Source: Lachnospira hominis (ex Liu et al. 2021) (lineage in GTDB: Bacteria; Bacillota; Clostridia; Lachnospirales; Lachnospiraceae). Taken from it: a stretch of DNA of 64,000 bases. The position numbers were made by a program, and so were the translations under genes. A model generated the notes under the pieces. It saw nothing but the letters and a program-made list of their open reading frames with translations. It ran no database searches and had not been told where the DNA came from. Shown here in pieces: positions 25,590-34,883 of the stretch. The DNA lies in NCBI RefSeq assembly GCF_014287955.1, contig NZ_JACOPD010000001.1, positions 1 through 64,000 of the forward strand, written 5' to 3'. Position 1 is the stretch's first letter. The number at the start of each line of letters is the position of its first letter.

Positions 25590-26057
25590 ATGATTTCAGA
25601 CAAAAGAACTTCCGGGCTTCTTGGGCAGCTTGGAAATATAAAAAATGATGAAGAATTTGAAAAATATATTTCTGAAAATACATTTAACAACTATTCTGAT
25701 GACAAAAATAATGCACTCACATTTTCAGCTTATTACAATTCAATTCTGGCAGAAAAAAGTATTCCATTAAAAAATGCTATAAAAGAAAGCGGTCTGCCCG
25801 ATTATGCTTATCAGATAGTAAACGGAACACGCAACAATCCCGGCAGGGAAAAAATCATATGTCTCTGCATAGCCGCACACATGAATATTACAGAGACAAA
25901 GAGAGCTCTTGAAATTGCACAGGCAGGAATTCTTTATCCAAAAAATATACGTGACGCCATTATTATAAAACATATAAATACAGATGATTTTTCTGTTATG
26001 AATATTAACTGTGATTTGGATAAACACGGCCTTCCATGTCTTAATGATATAAAATAA
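25590..26057 (+). CDS. XRE-like helix-turn-helix protein divergent from the kinase
   Basis: This 155-residue soluble protein has an acidic N terminus. A helical domain at about 48-110 reads like an XRE helix-turn-helix: ILAEKSIPLKNAIKESGL, then YAYQIVNGTRNNPGREKII, then a long helix leading into ITETKRALEIAQ. After it comes AGILYPKNIRDAIIIKHI, a C-terminal arrangement I have seen in clostridial XRE proteins. DNA binding is therefore likely but not proven. It uses an AAAGGA ribosome binding site and its own promoter. Placed head-to-head with a membrane kinase, it could be the output of kinase signalling. Confidence 0.65.
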   Translation: MISDKRTSGLLGQLGNIKNDEEFEKYISENTFNNYSDDKNNALTFSAYYNSILAEKSIPLKNAIKESGLPDYAYQIVNGTRNNPGREKIICLCIAAHMNITETKRALEIAQAGILYPKNIRDAIIIKHINTDDFSVMNINCDLDKHGLPCLNDIK

Positions 26058-26068
26058 TGAACTATATA

Positions 26069-26117
26069 AAAAGCTGCCGCCAACGGATATCTGACATTTC
26101 CCTTGACGACAGCTTTT
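26069..26117. terminator. Bidirectional terminator between the XRE-like gene and dapL
   Basis: AAAAGCTG at 26069-26076 pairs with CAGCTTTT at 26110-26117. The stem continues inward through CCGCCAA/TTGACG with mismatches, and T-rich sequence follows on both strands. Confidence 0.8.
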
Positions 26118-26149
26118 ATTTTACGGATACATATTTAAAATATTATTAA

Positions 26150-27364
26150 TTACATTCTTTTGATTCTTTCAATAGCCTCGACTGTATTCTCATATGAACC
26201 AAATGCAGTCAGTCTGAAGTATCCTTCACCGCTTGGACCGAAACCTGAACCAGGTGTACCAAGTACATTAGCTTTTTCAAGAAGATAATCAAAGAAATCC
26301 CATGATGACATATTATCAGGTGTCTTTAACCAGATATATGGTGCGTTTACACCGCCTGATACAGAATATCCTGCCTCTTTAAGACCTTCCTTGATAACCT
26401 TTGCATTCTTCATATAGTAAGCAATCTGTTCTTTTGTCTGATTTTTGCCGGCTTCTGAATATACAGCCTCACCTGCACGCTGAACGATATAAGGAGCACC
26501 ATTAAACTTAGTTCCGTGCCTTCTTGCCCAAAGGCTGTGAAGTGTTGTCTCACCACTCTTTAAATCTCTAGGAATTACAGTAAATCCAAGTCTTAAACCT
26601 GTAAATCCTGCATTCTTAGAAAAGCTTCTAAGCTCAATGGCACATGTTCTTGCACCTTCACACTCATAGATTGAATGTGGAACATCATCTTCTGAAATAT
26701 ATGCTTCATAAGCCGCATCATATATGATAACTGCACCTACTTTATTAGCATAATCAACCCATTCCTGAAGCTGTGATTTTGTGATAGTTGAACCTGTAGG
26801 ATTGTTAGGAAAACAAAGGTAAATGATATCAGGTGTTTCCTTTGGAAGCTCAGGTGCAAAGTCAGTTGCTTCTGTACATGGCATATAGATTACATTGCTC
26901 CACTTCTGCTGGTCAGCAAGATAATCCCCTGTTCTTCCTGACATTGCATTAGTATCAACATATACCGGATATACAGGGTCACAAACTGCAATTTTATTAT
27001 CTACGGAGAAAATATCCCCAATGTTACCTGAATCAGACTTGGCACCATCACTTACAAAAATTTCATCTGCAGAAATATCACATCCACGGCTCTTGTAATC
27101 ATTTTCAGCAATTGTGCTTCTTAAAAATTCATATCCCAAATCAGGTGCATAACCACGGAATGTCTCTGCGTGAGCCATCTCATCAACTGATTTATGCAAT
27201 GCATCGATTATTGCAGGTGCAAGAGGCTGTGTTACATCGCCAATACTTAACTTGATAACTTTCTTGTCAGGATTGGCTGCCGTAAATGCGGCAGCTTTCT
27301 TTGCAACTGTTGAAAAAAGATAACTTCCCGGCAATTTGAGATAATTGTCATTAATCTTAAACAT
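26150..27364 (-). CDS. dapL: LL-diaminopimelate aminotransferase
   Basis: This 404-residue fold-type-I PLP aminotransferase converts tetrahydrodipicolinate directly to LL-diaminopimelate, for lysine and peptidoglycan synthesis. Family marks are LSIGDVTQPL, GYAPDLGYEFLR, DGAKSDSGNI, CFPNNPTG, YDAAYEAYI and SFSKNAGFTGLRLGF with PLP Lys250. The length matches DapL. ATG at 27364 follows AAGGAGAA; an in-frame start six codons upstream is weaker. It is a single-gene unit with its own good promoter (27401-27429) and terminator. Confidence 0.96.
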   Translation of the reverse strand: MFKINDNYLKLPGSYLFSTVAKKAAAFTAANPDKKVIKLSIGDVTQPLAPAIIDALHKSVDEMAHAETFRGYAPDLGYEFLRSTIAENDYKSRGCDISADEIFVSDGAKSDSGNIGDIFSVDNKIAVCDPVYPVYVDTNAMSGRTGDYLADQQKWSNVIYMPCTEATDFAPELPKETPDIIYLCFPNNPTGSTITKSQLQEWVDYANKVGAVIIYDAAYEAYISEDDVPHSIYECEGARTCAIELRSFSKNAGFTGLRLGFTVIPRDLKSGETTLHSLWARRHGTKFNGAPYIVQRAGEAVYSEAGKNQTKEQIAYYMKNAKVIKEGLKEAGYSVSGGVNAPYIWLKTPDNMSSWDFFDYLLEKANVLGTPGSGFGPSGEGYFRLTAFGSYENTVEAIERIKRM

Positions 27365-27400
27365 TTTATTTCTCCTTTTCAATCATTCAATTTGTGATTT

Positions 27401-27429
27401 ATTATACATCAACAAAAGTCATGCCACAA
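27401..27429 (-). promoter_or_regulatory. Promoter of dapL
   Basis: TTGTGG (27429-27424) and TATAAT (27406-27401) are spaced by 17 bp on the minus strand, 36 bp before the dapL start codon. Confidence 0.7.
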
Positions 27430-27486
27430 CTTTTTTATTTTAGTTATTTTGCGTCAGATGATAAAATTCCTCATCTTAATACATTC

Positions 27487-27822
27487 TTAAATGCCACTGT
27501 GAAACCAGAATACTTTTACAGGAGTACATCCTTCTTTCGTTCTTAATGTGTGTTTTACTCCCGCAAGTGCAACAAATGAATCTCCCGCCTTTATCGGAAA
27601 TACCAAATCATCAAGCTTGGCAAAACCTTCACCTTCAAGCACATAAAAGCCTTCCTGGTCATCATGTGCACCCGGATGGTCTGAAAATTCTGTATTTGCA
27701 TAAATTGTTGTTCCTGAAGCACATCCGTTTACACAACCATTTTCTGTTGTAAGAAAACGATATGTTCTCTGATTCTCTCCCTGCTTTTCTATTACTTCTT
27801 CCGCTGTTATATATGGCTTCAT
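27487..27822 (-). CDS. Small cupin-domain protein
   Basis: This 111-residue single-domain cupin has the first motif in GAHDDQEGFYVLEGEGF and the second in AGDSFVALAGVKHTLR. Metal ligands are probably His53, a Glu near 57 and His91. Single-domain cupins of this size include sugar-binding regulators, isomerases and dioxygenases; nothing selects one. The start follows AAAGGG. It lies between dapL and the GH105 gene, with terminators on both sides of that interval, so it is probably monocistronic. Confidence 0.8.
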   Translation of the reverse strand: MKPYITAEEVIEKQGENQRTYRFLTTENGCVNGCASGTTIYANTEFSDHPGAHDDQEGFYVLEGEGFAKLDDLVFPIKAGDSFVALAGVKHTLRTKEGCTPVKVFWFHSGI

Positions 27823-27916
27823 ATTTTTCCCTTTCTTTTGCTTATTTAAAATGACTTTATTTTATTAATCAAATAACCTTCTGTATAACAAATGTGCCAC
27901 ACAGATTTTTAAAAAA

Positions 27917-27948
27917 TGGGACGTACATAATTCTTATGCACGTCCCCA
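27917..27948 (-). terminator. Terminator of the GH105 gene
   Basis: TGGGACGTACATAA at 27917-27930 pairs with TTATGCACGTCCCCA at 27934-27948, with a 3-nt loop and one bulge. A T-run follows on the minus strand. Confidence 0.85.
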
Positions 27949-27953
27949 TCATT

Positions 27954-29090
27954 TTACTTATTCTGATATCTTAATAATTCTGTATATGCAAGAAGGAATG
28001 GTCCAACACCCTTTGCATCATCTTCAACGATTGGTTCTGACATGTAATAATCATATGTACCCGGTCTTCTGTCTTTACCGCCAAGTCCGGCAACAAGACA
28101 AATTCCTCCAAGTGACATCTCGCCTTCTTTTGTCTTTAAATACTTGTCACAGATACCATCAATAGCTTTCTTAGCATATTCTACATATGATTCAGGAAGA
28201 ATGCCAAGTCTTACACCTTTAAGCAATGCATATGCCATAATTGAGCTTCCGCTTGTCTCAAGATAATTCTTGTCCATTCCGCCATAATTAACTATCTGAT
28301 ACCACATACCGCTCTCATCCTGATATTTAATCATTGAATTAATCAAATCAACAAATGCATCCTGTAACATCTTAACTTCTGCATCAAACTTATGGTCTGA
28401 ATTGTCTACAATTTCGAGGCTGTCAAGAAGTGCCATTGAATACCAGCCAATTGCACGAAGCCAGCTGAGCTGTGAAAGGCCTGTTACCTTATCACACCAG
28501 AATGCTTCTCTGCTTGTATCCATTGCATGGAAATATAATCCGTTAAGTGGATTTCTCATATTTTCAATTACAAACTTAAACTGTGAGAAAATATCATCAT
28601 AGTTCTTTCTGTTATTAAATCTTGTCTCATATTCAAGATAAAATGGCTGTCCCATATACATGCCATCAAGCCATACCTGATTTGGATATATATCTTTATG
28701 CCAGAAATTGCCAGATTTACATCTTGGCATAATCTCTATCTGCGAATAAACAAGGTCAATTGCTTTTCTGTACTTTTCTTTTCCTGTGAGGTCATAAAGT
28801 TCAAAAAGTGTCTTACCCGCATTAACATTATCGATATTTTTCTCACCAACATTATATCCGTCAATTGTTCCATCCTCAAATACACGATAATCAATAAAAT
28901 CGTCTGCAAATTTAAGATATTTTTCGTCTTTTGAAATTGCATACATCTGAAGTACGGCCTTAATCATACATCCATCAATATAATTCCATTTAGATTTAAG
29001 TCCCTGCTTAATCTTTTCAATATTCCACATTGGTGCTTCAGGTGTGCTTTTCTCTAAAAGCTCGTCAATATACTTAACAATAATATCCAT
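27954..29090 (-). CDS. GH105 unsaturated rhamnogalacturonyl/galacturonyl hydrolase
   Basis: This 378-residue (alpha/alpha)6-barrel enzyme of the YteR/YesR family removes 4,5-unsaturated uronic acid from pectin-lyase products by hydrating the double bond. The catalytic Asp142 lies in VWLDGMYMGQPF, matching the Asp143 position of YteR. No signal peptide is present, so it acts on imported unsaturated oligosaccharides. The start follows AAGGAGAAGG, and a good promoter lies at 29129-29157. The released unsaturated sugar is a plausible substrate for the KdgF-like cupin encoded at 34884. Confidence 0.92.
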   Translation of the reverse strand: MDIIVKYIDELLEKSTPEAPMWNIEKIKQGLKSKWNYIDGCMIKAVLQMYAISKDEKYLKFADDFIDYRVFEDGTIDGYNVGEKNIDNVNAGKTLFELYDLTGKEKYRKAIDLVYSQIEIMPRCKSGNFWHKDIYPNQVWLDGMYMGQPFYLEYETRFNNRKNYDDIFSQFKFVIENMRNPLNGLYFHAMDTSREAFWCDKVTGLSQLSWLRAIGWYSMALLDSLEIVDNSDHKFDAEVKMLQDAFVDLINSMIKYQDESGMWYQIVNYGGMDKNYLETSGSSIMAYALLKGVRLGILPESYVEYAKKAIDGICDKYLKTKEGEMSLGGICLVAGLGGKDRRPGTYDYYMSEPIVEDDAKGVGPFLLAYTELLRYQNK

Positions 29091-29128
29091 TTTCCTTCTC
29101 CTTAAAAATTACATTGCTAATTTTGTTC

Positions 29129-29157
29129 ATTATACTACATTTGCAAAAATTTTACAA
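29129..29157 (-). promoter_or_regulatory. Promoter of the GH105 gene
   Basis: TTGTAA (29157-29152) and TATAAT (29134-29129) are spaced by 17 bp on the minus strand, about 40 bp before the start. Confidence 0.7.
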
Positions 29158-29194
29158 TAAATTTAACCAATTATATCACTTATATTATATCTGA

Positions 29195-30844
29195 TTATTT
29201 TACAGGTTTTGCATCATTAGTTTTATCATTTTCCGTATAAGACAGTTTTATGACATCACCCACATTATATTTTATTATCTCAGGATTTTCTATCACATTG
29301 ACATCAAATATTGCATCCGAAGAGTCAATAGTTATATAAAAATGAGAATTGCCATCAACTACTGTCTGTATTATTTTTGTTATTGTTCCGGAAATGTTTT
29401 TCTCTTCCTGCTTTTCCTGCGTTATGACACCACTCTGTGACATCATTTTAATATAATTAGCTTCACATTCACTCACTGTTTCGCCGATTGCAACATTCTG
29501 ATATTTTTCAATATTAAGCATAGCATAAGATTTTACAAGTCCGGCACTGTCCTTTAAAGCCATGAAATATGTCGGCTCACCTCCTACATTAAGAAGCAGC
29601 GGAAATGTTGCCGTATAATTAAGATGCTGCACTTTTCCCTCAGCCGAACTCATCGCAGAATTCTCTTCTGCACCGGAAATCTCATAATAACGTGTCTCCA
29701 TGGTTCTCTGGTTCATAAGAACAAAACCTACGTTGGATTTATCCTGTCCTACTGATGTTATACCGGTATAAACCCATACATCATCATCAAGAGCTATATA
29801 ATTATAGCCGTCAGTAGTTTTCACACAATCTTTCTGACGCAGTACACTGTTTAAAAATCCGTGTTTGAGTGTTCCATAATAATCATATAGATTTATAAGC
29901 ATATCAGCCGAATAAACCTTGTCTACCCACTGTGGAACTTCACTTACGTCATAATCCTGCATCTGTCCCGTAACAGCATTGCATAAAACAACACGGCCTA
30001 CTGTAACACCACCGAAAAGTCCTACATTATATTTCTTTGCCGGACATATCCAGTACGGTGTTCCGTCATCATCAATCTCAAATCTTATATCATCAAACAT
30101 ATATGTCGGATACGCAAATCTTAAATGTCTGTATATATTTCTACCAAAATGGTCACTTGTCGAATATCTGATGCCTTTTTCAAGACGCACAACTTCAGCC
30201 TGCTGTGTTGTCATGTCAATTCTTATATATCCCGGTATTCCGTCTGATTTGTTAGTAAGCCACTTTATCAGGCTTCCATATTGTAAAGGTGAAACTCTCA
30301 CAGGTTTGTTCTTATAATTAATCTGTGTATACATGTCATTTACTTCAAACTGCGATACAAGGTCAACCATTGTTCCCATAACACGATTACCAATTGTCTC
30401 TGCCGAATCCTTGTCAAGAATCGGAATCTGATCATACGAAACTTCTTTTATATCATCTTTAAAACTTCTTGTCTCAACATCAAGAAGCTTCTGATATTTT
30501 GAAGCATTTATAATCTTTGAAGATAATAGGCTTCCAATGGCAAAAACAGCAGCGACCACAATACATACTGCTGCCATTATCTTAAATATCTTTGCAGACT
30601 GCGGTGTCTTAAATTCTATACCAAATCTGTCTGCCGAAAAATACCCGCTCCCCGCACTCTGCGTAAAACGAGTCTGAAACAGCAGATATATAATCATTGC
30701 GGCAACAAGCACAACTATTATAAACTTCCAGAATCCCGGCGAATGAATATTAATTGCCGGAAGTGCTATATAATAATAAACCGATGCTACAATAAGAAGC
30801 AGTATTGTTCCTGCTATAATTGTTTTCGCTTTCCAGTTCTTCAT
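29195..30844 (-). CDS. Uncharacterised three-TM membrane protein coupled to coaBC
   Basis: I do not recognise this 549-residue protein as a named family. It has three N-terminal membrane helices (about 8-28, 38-57, 86-108), then a large soluble domain of about 380 residues rich in beta strands, with VGLFGGVTVGRVVLCNAVTGQ and VPQWVDKVYSADMLINLYDYYG in the middle. A short C-terminal segment (about 485-540) alternates strands like an OB fold. Its ATG overlaps the coaBC stop by four bases (ATGA), so translation is coupled. That linkage to coenzyme A synthesis has no obvious functional reading. Confidence 0.7.
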   Translation of the reverse strand: MKNWKAKTIIAGTILLLIVASVYYYIALPAINIHSPGFWKFIIVVLVAAMIIYLLFQTRFTQSAGSGYFSADRFGIEFKTPQSAKIFKIMAAVCIVVAAVFAIGSLLSSKIINASKYQKLLDVETRSFKDDIKEVSYDQIPILDKDSAETIGNRVMGTMVDLVSQFEVNDMYTQINYKNKPVRVSPLQYGSLIKWLTNKSDGIPGYIRIDMTTQQAEVVRLEKGIRYSTSDHFGRNIYRHLRFAYPTYMFDDIRFEIDDDGTPYWICPAKKYNVGLFGGVTVGRVVLCNAVTGQMQDYDVSEVPQWVDKVYSADMLINLYDYYGTLKHGFLNSVLRQKDCVKTTDGYNYIALDDDVWVYTGITSVGQDKSNVGFVLMNQRTMETRYYEISGAEENSAMSSAEGKVQHLNYTATFPLLLNVGGEPTYFMALKDSAGLVKSYAMLNIEKYQNVAIGETVSECEANYIKMMSQSGVITQEKQEEKNISGTITKIIQTVVDGNSHFYITIDSSDAIFDVNVIENPEIIKYNVGDVIKLSYTENDKTNDAKPVK

Positions 30845-32043
30845 ACTATCCCCTTTCTATTTGCAAGAATATTGTTAAAAATCTCATCTGCCACATCTTC
30901 CTTACTCATAATCGGAAGCTCTTTTATCTCATCTTTTGTTATCAGTGTGACAACATTCGTATCCGTCCCGAAGCCTGCACCTTTGACTTTCACATTATTA
31001 GCAATTATCATATCAAGATTTTTCTTTTCAAGCTTTGCTTTTGAATTCTCAAGCATATGCTCCGTCTCCATTGAAAATCCGCAAAGGAACAGATTATCAC
31101 GTTTCGTTTTACCAAGTGTGCCTATTATGTCATCCGTTCTTTCAAGTGCAATTGACATATCGCCGTCTTTTTTCTTGATTTTTTCATCTGCCACAACCGC
31201 CGGTCTGTAATCAGCAACCGCTGCAGCTTTCACTATTATATCTGCCGTTTCTGCCTCTTTTGTAACCGCCTCAAACATCTGTCTTGCCGATTCAACGTGA
31301 ACCATTTTTACAAATGGTACATCCTTTAATTCCACAGGTCCCGATACAAGCGTTACATCAGCACCTCTTTCCATGGCATTTTTAGCAAGTGCAAAGCCCA
31401 TCTTTCCTGTTGAACGGTTAGATATAAATCTCACAGGGTCAATCGTTTCTCTTGTCGGTCCTGCTGTGACACATACTTTAAGCCCTTTCATATCTTTCTC
31501 ATGTGCAAGTTCTCTTAAAATATATGAAAGAAGCACCTCCGGTTCAGGCATCTTGCCCTCTCCCGTATCACCACATGCAAGATATCCGCTTGCTGGATTT
31601 ATAACATCAATACCATAACTTTCAAGTCTTTTCATATTGTCTTTGACAACCGGATTGTTAAACATCCTCGTATTCATAGCCGGTGAAACTATTTTTTTAC
31701 ACTCACATGCCATAAATGTTGTCGTAAGCATATCATCAGCTATACCGTTTGCTGCTTTGCCGATAAAATTCGCCGATGCAGGAGCGACAAGAAATAAATC
31801 TGCTTTCTTTGCAAGTGAAACATGTTCTACGCTGTACTGAAAATTTCTGTCAAATGTATCTACAAGGCATTTATTTCCCGTAAGTGTCTCAAATGTAATC
31901 GGATTAATAAAATTACATGCATTTTCTGTCATAATTACATCAACATTACACGAAAGCTTTTTTAATGCACTTGCAAGACTTGCTATTTTGTATGCTGCAA
32001 TACTTCCTGTGACTCCAAGAATCACATTTTTACCTTTTAACAT
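30841..32043 (-). CDS. coaBC: Bifunctional phosphopantothenoylcysteine synthetase/decarboxylase
   Basis: This 400-residue protein has an N-terminal flavin decarboxylase (CoaC, about 1-180) with GSIAAYK, catalytic His in SVEHVSLAKKAD and the PAMNTRM clamp. The C-terminal CTP-dependent ligase (CoaB, about 185-400) has AGPTRETIDPVRFISNRSTGKMG and KAAAVADYRP. It makes 4'-phosphopantetheine from phosphopantothenate and cysteine. ATG at 32043 follows GGGAGAG; in-frame upstream starts are weaker. It lies 81 bp downstream of coaX, giving two coenzyme A steps in one operon. Confidence 0.95.
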   Translation of the reverse strand: MLKGKNVILGVTGSIAAYKIASLASALKKLSCNVDVIMTENACNFINPITFETLTGNKCLVDTFDRNFQYSVEHVSLAKKADLFLVAPASANFIGKAANGIADDMLTTTFMACECKKIVSPAMNTRMFNNPVVKDNMKRLESYGIDVINPASGYLACGDTGEGKMPEPEVLLSYILRELAHEKDMKGLKVCVTAGPTRETIDPVRFISNRSTGKMGFALAKNAMERGADVTLVSGPVELKDVPFVKMVHVESARQMFEAVTKEAETADIIVKAAAVADYRPAVVADEKIKKKDGDMSIALERTDDIIGTLGKTKRDNLFLCGFSMETEHMLENSKAKLEKKNLDMIIANNVKVKGAGFGTDTNVVTLITKDEIKELPIMSKEDVADEIFNNILANRKGIV

Positions 32044-32124
32044 ATCTTTTCTCTCCCTTATCATGCGGCTGATACCGGAATTCATACCGTCACATATCTA
32101 CCTGGTCTGCCGCATAAATATAAA

Positions 32125-32958
32125 TCATTCTACATTTTTATCATATATTATCTTCAGACCCTTTAATAACAATGCATGGTCAACTATTATATCATGTCTG
32201 CACTCCGGCACAATCACCCTCGACAGTCCACCTGTTGCAACCACCTTGATTCCATGCGGATTTTCCTTTGATGCAAGCGGAATTCCGATTTCATCTGCCA
32301 TTCTGTCTATCATTCCGTCTATACATGACGCATTGCCATAAACCACACCGCTCTTCATGCAGTCAAGCGTATTCTTGCCGATTACATGTCCGGGAGCTTC
32401 AAGGCTTATACGCGGGAGCTGTGCTGTTCTTGATGCAAGTGCATCAACCGATACACGTATTCCCGGAAGAATGACTCCTCCGGCATAGCTGCCTTTATCA
32501 TCAACAATAGAAATTGTTGTCGCTGTACCCATATCAATAATCATTACCGGTGCACCATATTCTTTTATTGCTGCAACTGCATCAACAATCAGGTCACTTC
32601 CGACACGTCTTGGCTCATCCATATGTATATTAAGTCCTGTCTTCACTCCCGGTCCAACAACCATCGGTGTTATATCAATAAGCTTCTCGACTGCTTCACG
32701 GATTATATTTACAAGCTGTGGCACAACCGATGAAATTATGGCACCGCTTATCTGGCTGCTGTCAATTCCATAAAGTTCAAGCACCGTCTTTATAAGAACT
32801 ACATACTCAAGTTCTGTCTTTTTCAGATCTGTTGCCAGTCTCTCTTCAAAATAAACTTTATCATCATCTATACAACCGATAACTATATTAGTATTTCCCA
32901 TGTCAATCGCAAGAACCATTCCGCGTTTATTTGCTCTGTGAATATTATTATCTGTCAT
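32125..32958 (-). CDS. coaX: Type III pantothenate kinase
   Basis: This 277-residue ASKHA-fold kinase phosphorylates pantothenate as the first step to coenzyme A. Family marks are the phosphate loop DMGNTNIVIG, EPRRVGSDLIVDAVAA, the catalytic Asp in GSDL, IDMGTATTI, and GGVILPGI. The length fits CoaX, about 255-275 residues. The start follows AGAGGAA. A MVLAIDMG start 13 codons in is possible but lacks a ribosome binding site. A promoter is predicted at 33002-33030, divergent from the patatin gene. Confidence 0.95.
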   Translation of the reverse strand: MTDNNIHRANKRGMVLAIDMGNTNIVIGCIDDDKVYFEERLATDLKKTELEYVVLIKTVLELYGIDSSQISGAIISSVVPQLVNIIREAVEKLIDITPMVVGPGVKTGLNIHMDEPRRVGSDLIVDAVAAIKEYGAPVMIIDMGTATTISIVDDKGSYAGGVILPGIRVSVDALASRTAQLPRISLEAPGHVIGKNTLDCMKSGVVYGNASCIDGMIDRMADEIGIPLASKENPHGIKVVATGGLSRVIVPECRHDIIVDHALLLKGLKIIYDKNVE

Positions 32959-33001
32959 TTACCAATTCCTCTATTCCAAAAACTATTGTAACTTCAATTT
33001 T

Positions 33002-33030
33002 ATTATAAAGTAAGATTGTCAAAATGTCTA
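33002..33030 (-). promoter_or_regulatory. Promoter of the coaX-coaBC operon
   Basis: TAGACA (33030-33025) and TATAAT (33007-33002) are spaced by 17 bp on the minus strand, about 45 bp before coaX. Confidence 0.55.
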
Positions 33031-33091
33031 TTGACATTAAATCATTTTAAGACGAAAATAGTTTTATCAAAAATAAGGAGAATCTTGATTT

Positions 33092-33943
33092 ATGAAAACT
33101 GGAATCGTATTTGAAGGCGGTGCTTTCAGGACTATATTTTCATGCGGCGTAATGGATGCTTTTCTTGAAAAAAATATTATGCCTGACTACATAATAGGTG
33201 TTTCCGCAGGTGCTGCATATGGCGTTTCATACGCCTCAAGACAGCCTGGCCGGAATTTGAAAATCATCCTTGATTACTGCGATGATAAGCGTTATATGGG
33301 TATCAATAATCTTCTTAATCCCAAAAATAAATGTTATTACGGACTCGATTTTGCATATGACACAATCCCTAATAAACTTGTTCCATTCGATTATGACGAA
33401 TTTGACAAATACCATGGTGAATTTTATGCTGTTGTGACAAATGTTTTAACAGGTGAACCTGAATATATGAAATACACAACAGCCGACCGCAACAATCTTA
33501 TCCTTAAAGCGACATGTGCCCTTCCAATTCTTTTTCCTAATATATATATTAATGACACACCTTACCTTGATGGTGGTCTGAGTGACTCAATTCCATATGA
33601 AAAAGCATTTGAAGACGGCTGTGACAGAGTTGTTGTAGTCCTGACAAGAGAATCAGGATATAAAAAATCAACAACATCATCTACAAAAGCTATGGCAAGA
33701 GCTTATCACCGCTATCCTAATATCGCGATAGACCTTGTGAAACGTGCCGGAAGATACAATCACAGCCTGAAAAAATTAAGACGTCTTGAAAAAGAGGGCA
33801 AAGTTATTGTCATACGACCTGACTCAACAGAAGGTTTTTCAAGACTTGAAAGAGACAAAGAAAAAATTCTTAATATGTATGATGAAGGATATGCCAAAGG
33901 AATTGACATATCCGGCAAAGTAGCTGAATTTTTTGCAAAATAA
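33092..33943 (+). CDS. Patatin-like phospholipase/lipid acyl hydrolase
   Basis: This 283-residue soluble serine hydrolase has oxyanion-hole FEGGAFR near residue 7, nucleophile Ser38 in GVSAG and catalytic Asp160 in YLDGGLSD. This completes the patatin Ser-Asp dyad. It should hydrolyse acyl esters of lipids; the natural substrate is unknown. The C-terminal 80 residues are basic and helical, possibly membrane-associating. It starts after AAGGAG at an unusually long spacing of about 11 bases. It is a single-gene unit, ending in a terminator immediately after the stop. Confidence 0.9.
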   Translation: MKTGIVFEGGAFRTIFSCGVMDAFLEKNIMPDYIIGVSAGAAYGVSYASRQPGRNLKIILDYCDDKRYMGINNLLNPKNKCYYGLDFAYDTIPNKLVPFDYDEFDKYHGEFYAVVTNVLTGEPEYMKYTTADRNNLILKATCALPILFPNIYINDTPYLDGGLSDSIPYEKAFEDGCDRVVVVLTRESGYKKSTTSSTKAMARAYHRYPNIAIDLVKRAGRYNHSLKKLRRLEKEGKVIVIRPDSTEGFSRLERDKEKILNMYDEGYAKGIDISGKVAEFFAK

Positions 33944-33972
33944 GGTGCAAATATTCATATACGCACCTTTTT
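33943..33972 (+). terminator. Terminator of the patatin gene
   Basis: AGGTGC at 33943-33948 pairs with GCACCT at 33963-33968, followed by a T-run. It begins at the stop codon. Confidence 0.75.
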
Positions 33973-33976
33973 CCAT

Positions 33977-34723
33977 CTAAAAATTATGGCAGATAAAATC
34001 CTTTAATATTCCTATAGCTTCTCTTACCATATAATTAGTTATAAGAACTTTATCGCTGCCTGCGGCAATTCCATAAGTATTTGTTATGCCTTTTGCCGCA
34101 GCCAGCTTTTTTGCCCGGTATACATGAAAATTACTTGTGACAATGGCTGTCTTTGCTGTTGTATCATCCATCAGTTTTGCACTGTATCTCATATTCTGGT
34201 CTGTATTGTAAGATTTATCTTCCTGTATGATTCTTTCAGGGCTGATTCCTTTTTCAACGAGATAGTTAAACATAGCTTCTGCTTCTGTCGTATTTTCGCC
34301 GTTGCCTTTACCACCTGATACAATTATAACCGCATCTTCATGTTTTTTGCCGTAATCATAAGCTTTGTCAAGCCTTTTCCTTAATGACCTTGTTATTCTG
34401 TCACCTCTTATCTGACATCCGAGAACTATTACATAACGGCAGTCCTCATCTGTATTTTCCGTCATCCCCGAAATAACGAGGCACTCCAATATAACAAATA
34501 ATATGACACCAATTATCATAACTGCCGCAAAAGCAGTTGAAATTTTATGTGATACAGATATAATTCCCCTTACATGTGCGAATCTTACTCCGAATACCAC
34601 TGAAAAAAATATACCTCCTATAAGCCATATAAATATAAACGACGAGCCTATACCTGCATATGATGCACAAAGTATATAATATGCAAAACATATCAATGCT
34701 GCTGCCAGCCACAAAAAATACAT
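33977..34723 (-). CDS. YdcF/DUF218-family membrane protein
   Basis: This 248-residue protein has three membrane helices (about 4-24, 28-48, 63-88), followed by an extracytoplasmic or cytosolic DUF218 domain. Its marks are YVIVLGCQIRGDRITRSLRKRL, VIIVSGGKGNGENTTEAEAM, and ITSNFHVYRA-type TSNFHVYRAK. ElyC and SanA of this family act in envelope maintenance; the chemistry is unknown. The start follows GGAGGAA. It is convergent with the patatin gene and divergent from the KdgF-like cupin. Confidence 0.85.
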   Translation of the reverse strand: MYFLWLAAALICFAYYILCASYAGIGSSFIFIWLIGGIFFSVVFGVRFAHVRGIISVSHKISTAFAAVMIIGVILFVILECLVISGMTENTDEDCRYVIVLGCQIRGDRITRSLRKRLDKAYDYGKKHEDAVIIVSGGKGNGENTTEAEAMFNYLVEKGISPERIIQEDKSYNTDQNMRYSAKLMDDTTAKTAIVTSNFHVYRAKKLAAAKGITNTYGIAAGSDKVLITNYMVREAIGILKDFICHNF

Positions 34724-34827
34724 AAAATTCCTCCAAAAAGCAATAAATCTGTTTTTTAAATATATCGTACCATATTTTTATTGTTATTTCACCCTTTTTG
34801 TTTTATAGTGGTTACAGTATAAATAAT

Positions 34828-34861
34828 CAGTTTGCAGTTGTAATGCAGAACTGCAGAACTG
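34828..34861 (+). promoter_or_regulatory. 12-bp hairpin / repeat element in the kdgF 5' region
   Basis: CAGTTTGCAGTT (34828-34839) pairs with AACTGCAGAACTG (34849-34861) with one bulged G and a 9-nt loop. The 3' half also holds a direct repeat of GCAGAACT. A TATAAA lies just upstream (about 34817), so the element would sit around or just after the transcription start. It is a candidate operator or mRNA-stability hairpin. Confidence 0.45.
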
Positions 34862-34883
34862 ACACTTAGAAAGGAGAATTTTT

